From Neoarius graeffei (taxonomy: Eukaryota > Chordata > Actinopteri > Siluriformes > Ariidae), in contig NC_083571.1 in assembly GCF_027579695.1 (NCBI RefSeq), positions 40,847,943 through 40,911,942 of the forward strand: DNA of 64,000 nt, read 5' to 3'. The notes under the pieces were generated by a model that worked only from the letters and a program-made list of their open reading frames with translations, had not been told where the DNA came from and made no database searches. A program made the position numbers and the translations under genes. This document shows, one piece after another, positions 55,559 to 64,000 of this stretch. Numbering within the stretch: position 1 is the stretch's first letter; every line of letters begins with the position of its first letter.

Positions 55559-55744
55559 TTAATTAATTTATATTTATTATCACAGTCTCATCTGGGTAAT
55601 TGGAAGGGGGCGGCACCCCAACGGCCCCTTTCGACCAGCTGCCACTGATATAGTGGAACCTGAGTGACAACTGTGCAGCTAGCAGACAGTCAGTTTAGCC
55701 TTTGTGTTTGCTCCCTGGCCTTGGTTCTGGATTGTCACAAGTTA
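55559..55744. other. Short unassigned stretch
   Basis: It includes TATAGTGGAACCTGAGTGAC, also seen at about 27767 in the LINE region, so it may be a small LINE piece. Confidence 0.3.
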
Positions 55745-56640
55745 ACTAGGCCTGTATGTACCTTTCAGCATTAATGGTACCTTCACAGATGTGCAAGTTA
55801 CCCATGCCATGGGCACTAACACACTTCTATACTATCACAGATGCTGGCTTTTGAACTTTGTGCTGGTCACAATCTGGATGGTCCTTTTTCCTCTTTAGCT
55901 CAAAAGGCACAACATCCATGATTTCCAAAAACAATTCAAAATGTAGACTCATCTGACTACAGCACATTTTTCCACTTTGCATCAGATCATCTCAGATGAG
56001 CTCGGGCCCAGAGAATTTGGCGGTGTTTCTGGATGTTGTGATATATGGCTTTTGCTTTGTATGGCAGATCTAGTGATGAATGGTGCATAATGACAATAGT
56101 TTTCCGAAGGGTTCCCAAGCCTATGTAATAATGTCTTTTCTACAGTCATGTCGGGTTTTTGATGTAGTGCCATCTGAGGGTTCGAAGGTCACAGGCGGTC
56201 AGTGTTGGTTTTTGGCCTTGCCCCTTAAATGCAGAGATTTCCCTGGATTCTCTGAAACTTTTGATGACATAATGGATCTTCGATGGTGAAATACCTAAAT
56301 TCCTTGCAATTGTACATTGAGAAACATTGCTCTTAAACTGTTGGACTATTTGCCCATGTAGTTTTTTCACTAAGTGGTGAACCTTGCCCCATCATTGCTT
56401 GTGATGTACTGAGACTTTCCAATTCCAAACAGGTGTTTTTGAGCTTTCCACAGCTTTCCCAGTCTTTTGTTGCAACTGTCCCAACATTTTTGTAAGATGT
56501 TGTAGGCATCAAATTCGGGATGAGTGTAAATTTGCAAAAAAGAAAAATGTTTATCAGTTTGAACATTAAATATCTTGTCTTTCTATTGTATTCAATTGAA
56601 TCTAGGTTGAAAAAGACTTGCAAATCATTGTTTTTTTTAA
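55745..56640 (-). mobile_element. Tc1-like relic
   Basis: The - strand frame 56370-56146 holds HTH text GQIVQQFKSNVSQCTIARNL and FRESREISAFKGQGQKPTL, close in layout to the Tc1 at 16135-20266. Later parts (KLGQKP.. to QRPVLALKR-like) are stop-ridden. The ends are not sharp. Confidence 0.75.
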
Positions 56641-56676
56641 CATGTGAACATTTCTTTTCTTACAAACACTACTTCT

Positions 56677-57540
56677 AAGTAGTGTTTGGGACTCAGACAC
56701 AGTCTCAGTCTTTAAGGCTACATCCACACGACAACGGCAACGAGATGTTATTTAAAAATATATCGCGTCCAAATGGGCAACGATCAGTAAAATATCAGGT
56801 CTATATGGCAACACAACGCTTGCTGAAAATGATGCAATACACATGCCACACCTCTAGGGGCGCTGTAAGACGGTCCCTTCGGAGACACCAGAACAATAGA
56901 AGAAGTAAGGACGCATGCGCATAAACTTATGCGCGAGACTTCATATTAGCCACAAAGTCAGGAAAATCTGTTCGTAAAATTACATTATAATGACCAAATA
57001 CAATGAAAAGTATTTTTCCAGTCTCACCTGTGAAAGGTAATCCCATGTGATCTCGTTTGGACGGCAAACCTGTTGGTACAGTTAAACGCAGCTTGTCTTT
57101 ATTCTCCGCTTTGACCTATCCAATATGGCGGCGAGGATGACGTATGATTCTATGCGGAAGGCGGCGTCTTTAATGGTCCGGAATAAATTGAATGCTACAC
57201 GTTGATGGATTAATTTGTTGTTTCTCACCTGTGAAAGGTAATCCCATGTGATCTCGTTTGGACAGTAAACCTGTTGGTACAGTTAAACGCAGCACATGAA
57301 TCTTTATTCTCCGCTTTGACCTATCCAATATGGCAGCGAGGATGACGTATGATTCTACGCGGAAGGCGGCGTCTTTAATGGTCCGGAATAAATTGAATGC
57401 TACACGTTGATGGATTAATTTGCTCTTCTATGCCCTTTTTGAGGAATGTATTGTAGGACTTAAACCAATATCTGAAGAGGTGAGATCGCTCCTTTTTTTC
57501 CCTATTTTTGCTGGCGGGATTGACTCTGCCCTAAGGGAAG

Positions 57541-57575
<35 letters not shown>

Positions 57576-58930
57576 TTGCACCATTACACAATAAATATTC
57601 ACAGTGAAAATATTTTGTAAGCGCGTTTCATGAACCAAGTTATAGGATTTGTTGACAACTCGCATCGAGTTCGTTACACTTCTACCCGGCGTGAAGCACT
57701 CACAGTCATGTGGTTGTGACGTCATCGTAAACAAATCCGTTCTACTCATCCAGACAACTTCATAACGGCAACGTTGCCAGATCTTTCCACTCTGGAACCC
57801 GTTCTCAAAAAGATTGCGTTTTGGGCACCCAAAACGCCGGTGCCGTGTGGACGCCAGGCCTAAACGATAAGCAATTGTATCGGAGTCACCTGAATCCGTT
57901 GCCGTGTGGACAGGGCCTAAGTCTAGGCTGAAAACATATCTTTTTAGTCAAGCCTTTTGTTAATAGTTTTTATTAGGCAAAGGAATAGATTTGGAGTGTC
58001 CTCAGGCATAGAGTGTTTTGGTAAACTTGGTTGTATGGATGCTGTCTCCCCCCCCCATCCACTCTCACGTGTTCACTCGAGTTTGTTGACAGTGGAGTGG
58101 CTGGCTGCTTTATGTCCCAGGGCTCCCTCATGTCTGTGTTACCTTCTTGCTCTCCCTTTTAGTTATGCTATCATAGTTAGTCTTGTCAGAGCCCCTGCTT
58201 GCACTCAGCACAAAATGTATCCTGTTCTTAACCAGTAGGTGACACTGGACATACCTAACAATCTGTGTTTCCCCCCCCATCTCTCCCTCTTTTTGTCTTT
58301 CTTTGTTGAGTTACACGTCACTCCTGAGATACCAGTGATGCTGACCTCTTCTGCTCATTGGACCTGCCTGACCCATCCTGATGCCCTATGTCTGGCTGGA
58401 GTCTCATGGCATTGCTCCTGTGGAGGATGGCCCCATATAGACAGTTGAACTTCGAAGATGGCTCTGGACACTTACAGTTTTGCTGTAATGACTGAGGACT
58501 ACAATTGCCACTTTAGGACTGCAGTTGTCATGAAAAGTTTTGCACTCAAGTCTTCATCAATGAATAGTTGATAACATCAACAAAATATACTTCATGCTAA
58601 AACTATATTGAATTTCCTGGTTACACAGTTGTACTTTGTGACTATATAGGACACAGTTATAGAAGCAAGTTATTTATAATCATGCTGTCTGTTATCACCC
58701 AAATGAGGATGGTTCCCTTTTGAGGTTTCTTCCTCATGTTGTCTGAGGGAGTTTTTCCTTGCCACTGTCGCCACAGGTTTGCTCATCAGGGATAGATAAA
58801 TACATTTATTACAGATAAAATTAGCACCTGTTTAAAGTCTAATTGTCTGTAAAGCTGCTTTTGCAACAGTGTCTTTTGTTAAAAGCGCTTTACAAATAAA
58901 CCTGACTTGGCTCAAACTTACTCCTAAATA
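56677..58930 (+). mobile_element. L2-type LINE 3' end split by Harbinger copy C
   Basis: The coding end of ORF2 reads SDTVSVFKSRLKTYLFSQAF, with the insertion falling in the VF codon region. A long 3' UTR ends TAAAGCTGCTTTTGC, TTAAAAGCGCTTTACAAATA, the tail of a common fish L2 type. Poly-C tracts (58050, 58273) are part of the UTR. Confidence 0.75.
56716..57917 (+). mobile_element. THAP-bearing Harbinger-like MITE, copy C
   Basis: It is 1202 bp, beginning GGCTACATCCACACGACAAC and ending GTGTGGACAGGGCC, with TAA duplicated (56713-56715, 57918-57920). It has the same tandem THAP module as copy B. (TC)n at 57543-57570. Confidence 0.82.
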
Positions 58931-59252
58931 AAGGTGGGTAATCAAGAACTGTACTCAAGTAACTTCATATGATAGTCTATTGCATCTATAATGCATTACA
59001 TTCCAACGTGTCATAATCAGTTATGTCCAAAATAAAAATTTTAAAGTGCTTATCTAAAAACAATATAAAATCTGCTCATTCAAGTACAGTGCTATATTAT
59101 AATCCCAATAAAATAATAAAAATAAAATACAGAGAGAGGGAGAGTGAGAGATTAAGTGCTAGCTTTACATTTTCCATCAAGGTAAAAGAAAAGTGATTAG
59201 GAAAGGACATAGGATGGAATATTGGAATGCAGCCTGTGTGTGTGTGTTTTAA
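58931..59252. other. Unassigned intron sequence
   Basis: AT-rich with GAGAGAGGGAGAG and a (GT)6 stretch. No gene. Confidence 0.4.
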
Positions 59253-60239
59253 AGGAGATACGCAGAACTTTTATTTTTAAATACATTTCTGAGTGGATAG
59301 TATCTCCATCCTTGACTCTTGTATGCTGCATAAATGGGAATTTTAAAAAATATATATTTTTGAGAGTTAAAATTGACCGCAAAGTTGCCATTCGAGCTGC
59401 CCCGCTGAGCCAGCCAGCCTTGAGTGCGTGGCATGCATTTTTACTGATAAAACGTAAAAGGCTAATTCAATAATCAGATGAACTGAGACAATCACATTCT
59501 GAAGCAAATTAAATATACCAGTAACTTAAATACACAATACAAGTTACATTTATTAAGCTAAATGCAGGTAAACGGCATGTTGTTTTTGTTGTTTTGTATC
59601 CAAATGAGAGTCGCTTCTTACCCGTCTGTGTTTTCGCTTCTTGAAGGCCGAGCTTGTGGCCGATTGTTTTGAAACAATCTGACTTTCAGTTGTTCATTCA
59701 GTTCTCCGTTCATTCGCTTCTTCCACGTAAGGGCGAGATATTGCTGCTGAGGCAAGCATATCCAACGCAGAAATCAGACAGCTGGTCCACTCATTCTCCA
59801 TGTTCTCCATACCGAGTACTCCGCCATTACTGCTCGGCTCAGGCAATTACTTAAACCCGGGACGAGATGTCACCAGTTTTAGTAACAACCGTGGGGAGGT
59901 CATTGCTCGAGCGATAATATGTCCTGTTCCATCCCAGGTTTTAGCAACAACCCTCGGTTCACACTCCGGGAGAACTGGTGCAACTGAACTTACTTTCCTT
60001 TTTAAAAAAAATAAAATAAATATAGTATAGCAGAAATGGCGATGAGACCAATAGACTTCCTGCTGTGATGTCATGGACGTCAAGGTCATTCACTTAGACC
60101 GCTACCTATATGAATCATTTTAATCATAAAAATTACGACATTAGATTTATTGTCAACACTTAAAACTATTCTTGTGCCATTCTTGAGGTCTCAAGGTATT
60201 TAAAAACAAAAAGTGAGGCCATGGTTCTGCGTATATGCT
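59253..60239. mobile_element. TTAA-site MITE
   Basis: TTAA at 59249-59252 and 60240-60243. Inverted ends AGGAGATACGCAGAAC and GTTCTGCGTATATGCT (13 of 16 match). 987 bp, no transposase. A different family from the other two. Confidence 0.8.
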
Positions 60240-60368
60240 TTAAGGTCACTTAATGTGGTGTTCTGTTGATTAATGGTTGTTGGCAAACAGCTTTTAAGTA
60301 CATTACCGCCACCTTCTGGTGATAATGGGGTAAATACACTTAAGGATAAATATATTTATTATAATATA
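60240..60368. other. Short spacer before a Tc1 end
   Basis: No feature seen. Confidence 0.4.
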
Positions 60369-60619
60369 CAGATGTGGACAAATTTGTTGGTACCCTTCCA
60401 TGAAAAAAGGAGCCACAACTATGTCTAAAATTACTTGAAACTAATAAAAGTTAATGTCATTCATCATTGTTTATTCCATGTTTAACACAGATCAGACTTT
60501 GCTTTTGATTTTTGATTCAACTGAATATTTTACATCACAAAAGAAATGAAAATGACATGGACAAAAATGATGGTACCCTTAACTTAAGATTTTATTCCAC
60601 AATCTTTCGCAGCAATCAT
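60369..60619. mobile_element. End of a Tc1-like element cut by the gypsy element
   Basis: The terminus CAGATGTGGACAAATTTGTT begins after a TA-containing flank. An inner copy ACATGGACAAAAATGATGGT lies about 185 bp inside, so the end has the inverted/direct repeat layout. It stops where the LTR begins at 60620. Confidence 0.8.
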
Positions 60620-60896
60620 TGTGTAGCGCGTATCGAGTGTGGGTGGAGCACAGAGGACGGCAGGACAGCGTTTGGAGGCAGACAGGCGATTTATTTTTAC
60701 AACTTTTCAGTATGATACCGTTCATTCATTCACACGCACACACTTGTCTGGTCCCGGGTTGCGCTCCCTCTCCTCTCTCTCTGCCTCCTTAAATAGGGAG
60801 CGGTTACTGGGAAAACACACGCACAAACACAGGTTAATTATCCTCAGGTGTCGCGATTCTGCCACTCACCTTCCCCGGCTCCACCCTCCTGTCACA
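60620..60896 (-). repeat. 3' LTR of the Gmr1-type element
   Basis: It is 277 bp, starting TGTGACAGGAGGGTGGAGCC and ending GCTACACA on the - strand. A TATA-like CCCTATTTAAGGAGG (near 60795) and AATAAA (near 60690) fit promoter and polyadenylation signals. The pol ORF runs about 60 bp into it. Confidence 0.85.
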
Positions 60897-63800
60897 GACC
60901 GGCGCTTGACCACGCCCCCGCTGCCACATACCCCCACCGCCCGACTCAGGCCGGGCGCTCGTCCGGCCCGCAGCCGACTCCCCCCCCCCCCCTTGACGGG
61001 AGAGGAAGTCCGCCACGACCATCTGCGCCCCCGGCCTGTGGACCACCTTGAAGTTGAAGGGTTGGAGTGCCAGATACCAACGGGTGATCCGCGCGTTGGC
61101 ATCCTTCATGCGGTGGAGCCACTGGAGGGGCGCGTGGTCCGAACAGAGAGTGAAAGAGCGCCCCAGCAGGTAGTAACGGAGGGCGAGGACCGCCCACTTA
61201 ATCGCCAGGCACTCTTTTTCAATGGTGCTGTAGCGCCCCTCACGCACCGACAGCTTCCGGCTGATATACAGGACCGGGCGGTCCTCCCCCTCCACCTGCT
61301 GGGACAAAACGGCCCCCAGCCCTCTGTCCGACGCATCGGTCTGCAACACAAAAGGGAGAGAGAAGTCAGGGGAGTGTAAAAGTGGCCCCCCACACAGTGC
61401 AGCCTTTACCTCAGAGAAAGCCCGCTGGCACTGCTCCGTCCACTGGACCGGATCTGGCGCCCCCTTTTTAGTGAGGTCAGTCAGCGGGCTGGTGACGTCC
61501 GAATAATTAGGTATAAACCTACGATAGTAGCCAGCCAGCCCCAGGAACTGCCTCACCCCCTTTTTGGTCTTGGGCCTCGGGCAGGCCGCAATCGCTGCCG
61601 TCTTATTAATTTGGGGACGCACCTGCCCGTTGCCCAAGTGGAAGCCCAGATACCGTACTTCCACCCGCCCAATCGCACACTTCTTCGGGTTGGCAGTGAG
61701 TCCCGCCCACCTCAGCGACCTAAGGACGGCCCTCAGGTGTTGTAGGTGCCGCTGCCAATCATTACTATAAATGATGATATCATCTAGGTAAGCGGCGGCA
61801 TAGGTGGCGTGGGGCCGGAGGACCCTGTCCATCAGCCGCTGAAACGTAGCGGGCGCCCCAAACAGCCCAAAAGGAAGTGTGACGAACTGGTGTAAGCCGG
61901 ACGGTGTGGAAAAGGCCGTTTTTTCCCGAGATAATGGAGTCAAGGGGATCTGCCAATATCCCTTCATCAAATCCAGTGTCGAGTAAAAGCGAGCCGTGCC
62001 TAGTCGATCGAGCAGCTCATCAATACGAGGCATTGGGTACGCATCAAATTTAGACACCGCGTTGACTTTTCTATAGTCCACACAGAACCGGACCGAGCCG
62101 TCGGCCTTGGGAACCAAGACCACCGGGCTGCTCCAGTCGCTGTGGGACTCCTCGACGATGCCCATTTCGAGCATGGCCTGAAGTTCTTCCCGAACCACCT
62201 TTTTTTTGTGTTCGGGTAATCTATAAGGACGGCTCCGCACTACCACCCCCGGGGGCGTCTCTATGTGGTGTTCTATGAGGTTAGTGCGACCGGGCAGGGG
62301 CGAGAACACATCCGAAAACTCGGCCTGCAACTGGGCGACCTCCGTGAGTTGGGTCGGGGAGAGGTGGTCTCCACAGGGGACCGGAGAGGTACGCGATGCC
62401 AATGACCCTTTTTGGACCTCCGGCCCCAGCTCCGCCTTCTCCGGAACTACCGACACCAACGCCACGGGGACCTCCTCGTTCCAAAGTTTCAGCAGATTGA
62501 GGTGGTAGATCTGTAGCGCCCCCTCCCTGTCCGTTCGCCTAACCTCATAGTCGACGTCCCCGACTCGCCGTGTGACCTCAAAGGGTCCTTGCCACTTGGC
62601 GATTAATTTGGAGCTCGACGTGGGCAACAGGACGAGTACCTTATCTCCCGGAGTGAACTCTCTAAGGCGCGTGCCCTTGTTGTACAGGCGGGCTTGCCGT
62701 TCCTGGGCCTGCCGCAAATTCTCCTGAGTTAGGTGGGTGAGCGTGTGGAGTTTTGCGCGCAGATCCATAACGTACTGAATTTCGTTTTTGCTCGGTGAAG
62801 GTCCCTCCTCCCAATTTTCCCGCAGTACATCTAAGATGCCGCGCGGCTTACGCCCATATAATAATTCAAACGGGGAGAACCCCGTGGAGGCTTGGGGGAC
62901 CTCTCGCACTGCAAACAACAAGGGTTCGAGCCACTTATCCCAGTTACGTGCGTCCTCACTTACGAATTTTTTGATAATATTCTTGAGGGTGCGGTTGAAC
63001 CGTTCAACTAAACCGTCCGTCTGTGGGTGATAAACGCTGGTGCGGATCGGCTTAATACCCAGTAGCCCATACAGTTCACTCAGTGTTCGTGACATAAACG
63101 AGGTGCCTTGGTCAGTCAGAATCTCTTTCGGGATTCCAACCCGGGAGATGACGTGGAAGAGGGCCTCCGCAATACTGCGTGCTGAGATATTGCGAAGAGG
63201 CACTGCTTCCGGGTATCGCGTTGCATAGTCCACCAGAACCAATATAAAGCGGTACCCTCGTGTTGACCGATCTAATGGCCCGACGAGATCCATCCCAATC
63301 CTTTCGAACGGGGTCTCGATTAATGGTAGGGGGCGCAAGGGCGCTTTTGGAATGGCCGCTGGATTTACTAACTGGCATTCGCGGCATGCCGTACACCACT
63401 TACGGACATCGCCGCGAATCCCCGGCCAATAGAATCGGGCCATTATCCGGGCGAGTGTCTTATCCTGCCCGAGGTGTCCAGCCATGGGATTAAAGTGAGC
63501 CGCCTGAAATACCAATTCCCGGCGGCTCTTTGGAATTAGCAATTGGGTGACTCGCTCTTTCGTCTGAGTGTCCTGCGTCACTCGGTATAACCTATCCTTC
63601 AAAATGGAAAAATAGGGGAAGGACGGGGTGGCGCCCGGCGGGAGCGTCTGACCATCGATTACTCTCACTTGGTCAAACGCGTGTCGCAGAGTCTCGTCTC
63701 GCGATTGTTCCAGTGGGAAATCCGCGAGGGATTCCCCAATAGAAAGAGGAGGGGCCGGTGGCTCCTCACTCTGTCGCGGAGATGACGTAGACGGCTCTGC

Positions 63801-63995
63801 GACCGCAGCTCCAGCCAAAGCGACACCGGGACCCTCCCCTGTTAACCGGCAGGACCCACTCTTTACTAGGCGTGCCATTAAACCCCGAAATCCCGGCCAA
63901 TCAGTCCCCAAAATCAAAGAGTGGGTAAGGCGAGGATTAACCGCCGCCTTCACTATCGATTTCTCCCCTCTGAAACGTATGTGGACCGACACCAA
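60834..63995 (-). CDS. Gmr1-type pol: protease end, integrase, RT, RNase H
   Basis: A single open frame of 1053 codons, cut only by the window edge. Residues about 15-35 have SLILGTDWPGF, the protease C-terminus. An H2C2 zinc finger (H about 164 and 173, CTACREC about 200) and an integrase core follow, with aspartates in GMDLVGP (about 236) and TDQGTSF (about 295) and the glutamate in VERFNRTL (about 331), a D,D-35-E spacing. A GPY/F-like WQGPFEV is near 475. RT has FCVDYRKVNAV, LPFGLFGAPATFQ and YLDD (736). RNase H has LQTDASDRGLGAV (about 886) and DHAPLQWLH. Protein is cut by the element's own protease. All catalytic residues seen are kept, so the copy may be young. Confidence 0.92.
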   Translation of the reverse strand: MVSVHIRFRGEKSIVKAAVNPRLTHSLILGTDWPGFRGLMARLVKSGSCRLTGEGPGVALAGAAVAEPSTSSPRQSEEPPAPPLSIGESLADFPLEQSRDETLRHAFDQVRVIDGQTLPPGATPSFPYFSILKDRLYRVTQDTQTKERVTQLLIPKSRRELVFQAAHFNPMAGHLGQDKTLARIMARFYWPGIRGDVRKWCTACRECQLVNPAAIPKAPLRPLPLIETPFERIGMDLVGPLDRSTRGYRFILVLVDYATRYPEAVPLRNISARSIAEALFHVISRVGIPKEILTDQGTSFMSRTLSELYGLLGIKPIRTSVYHPQTDGLVERFNRTLKNIIKKFVSEDARNWDKWLEPLLFAVREVPQASTGFSPFELLYGRKPRGILDVLRENWEEGPSPSKNEIQYVMDLRAKLHTLTHLTQENLRQAQERQARLYNKGTRLREFTPGDKVLVLLPTSSSKLIAKWQGPFEVTRRVGDVDYEVRRTDREGALQIYHLNLLKLWNEEVPVALVSVVPEKAELGPEVQKGSLASRTSPVPCGDHLSPTQLTEVAQLQAEFSDVFSPLPGRTNLIEHHIETPPGVVVRSRPYRLPEHKKKVVREELQAMLEMGIVEESHSDWSSPVVLVPKADGSVRFCVDYRKVNAVSKFDAYPMPRIDELLDRLGTARFYSTLDLMKGYWQIPLTPLSREKTAFSTPSGLHQFVTLPFGLFGAPATFQRLMDRVLRPHATYAAAYLDDIIIYSNDWQRHLQHLRAVLRSLRWAGLTANPKKCAIGRVEVRYLGFHLGNGQVRPQINKTAAIAACPRPKTKKGVRQFLGLAGYYRRFIPNYSDVTSPLTDLTKKGAPDPVQWTEQCQRAFSEVKAALCGGPLLHSPDFSLPFVLQTDASDRGLGAVLSQQVEGEDRPVLYISRKLSVREGRYSTIEKECLAIKWAVLALRYYLLGRSFTLCSDHAPLQWLHRMKDANARITRWYLALQPFNFKVVHRPGAQMVVADFLSRQGGGGESAAGRTSARPESGGGGMWQRGRGQAPVCDRRVEPGKVSGRIATPEDN

Positions 63996-64000
63996 CGGGT

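Larger units (their letters stand above)
60620..64000 (-). mobile_element. Gmr1-type Ty3/gypsy retrotransposon, 3' part
   Basis: A 3' LTR (60620-60896) and most of pol are in the window; gag and the 5' LTR would lie past 64000. The domain order protease, integrase, reverse transcriptase, RNase H identifies the Gmr1 group of deuterostome Ty3/gypsy elements, which have this copia-like order. It is inserted in a Tc1 end. Confidence 0.9.

Noticed and set aside
60639..61379. A 246-codon + strand open frame
   Set aside because: It is antisense to the Gmr1-type RNase H and LTR; its content is GC-rich shadow coding.
46300..64000. Exon 4 of fam184b
   Set aside because: I looked for a coiled-coil exon with a KLKERIQ-like block and found none; absence may reflect limits of reading by eye.

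Overview
The window looks like vertebrate, almost certainly teleost fish, nuclear DNA. There are no densely packed ORFs; the only host gene signal is three spliced coiled-coil exons. Nearly everything else belongs to transposable-element families typical of ray-finned fish: Tc1-like elements, hAT, PIF/Harbinger-like and TTAA-site MITEs, ISL2EU-like elements, L2/CR1- and RTE-type LINEs, a Penelope-like element, Gmr1-type Ty3/gypsy LTR elements and a tRNA-headed SINE. The species cannot be named from the sequence; an otophysan such as a catfish is a guess.

The host gene is on the + strand and is best read as fam184b. A first coding exon (14214-14354) sits at the end of a CpG-rich stretch. It joins in phase 0, across an intron of about 30.9 kb, to exon 2 (45239-45418); exon 3 (45548-46198) follows after a 129-bp intron. 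The next intron runs to the window end with no further exon recognised. Intron 1 is filled with mobile elements.

Region by region. 1-5.6 kb: an L2-type LINE on the - strand, a Gmr1-type RNase H/LTR fragment, a decayed Tc1 and an L2 3' end. 5.6-8.9 kb: AT-rich, mostly unassigned. 8.9-13.9 kb: SINEs, including a head-to-head pair and a tandem SINE/flank array broken by a MITE. 13.9-14.4 kb: fam184b promoter and exon 1. 15.4-26.1 kb: a Tc1 relic holding a Penelope-like palindrome, which holds a hAT element, which holds a Tc1, which holds an RTE LINE. Both palindrome arms also carry a mirrored THAP-bearing Harbinger-like insertion. 26.8-36.3 kb: SINEs flank a LINE with an esterase-type ORF1 that is split by a hAT autonomous relic (itself split by a Tc1 and a TTAA foldback element), an ISL2EU-like element and a Harbinger-like MITE. 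36.4-45.1 kb: two more Tc1 copies of the same family, SINEs and a solo LTR. 45.2-46.2 kb: fam184b exons 2 and 3. 46.4-64 kb: Tc1 copies, a 5S-like fragment, an LTR with the start of gag, a solo LTR hit by a second ISL2EU derivative, a third THAP/Harbinger copy inside an L2 3' end, TTAA MITEs, and an apparently intact Gmr1-type pol ORF whose integrase lies before reverse transcriptase.

Many insertions keep exact target-site duplications (TA for Tc1, 8 bp for hAT, TTAA, 3-bp TNA, AT, 10-15 bp for SINE/LINE/PLE), so the order of events can be read from the nesting. Most transposase frames are broken, often by CGA-to-TGA changes that fit CpG decay. The most complete coding remnants are the Gmr1-type pol, the RTE RT and the C-terminal part of one Tc1 transposase.
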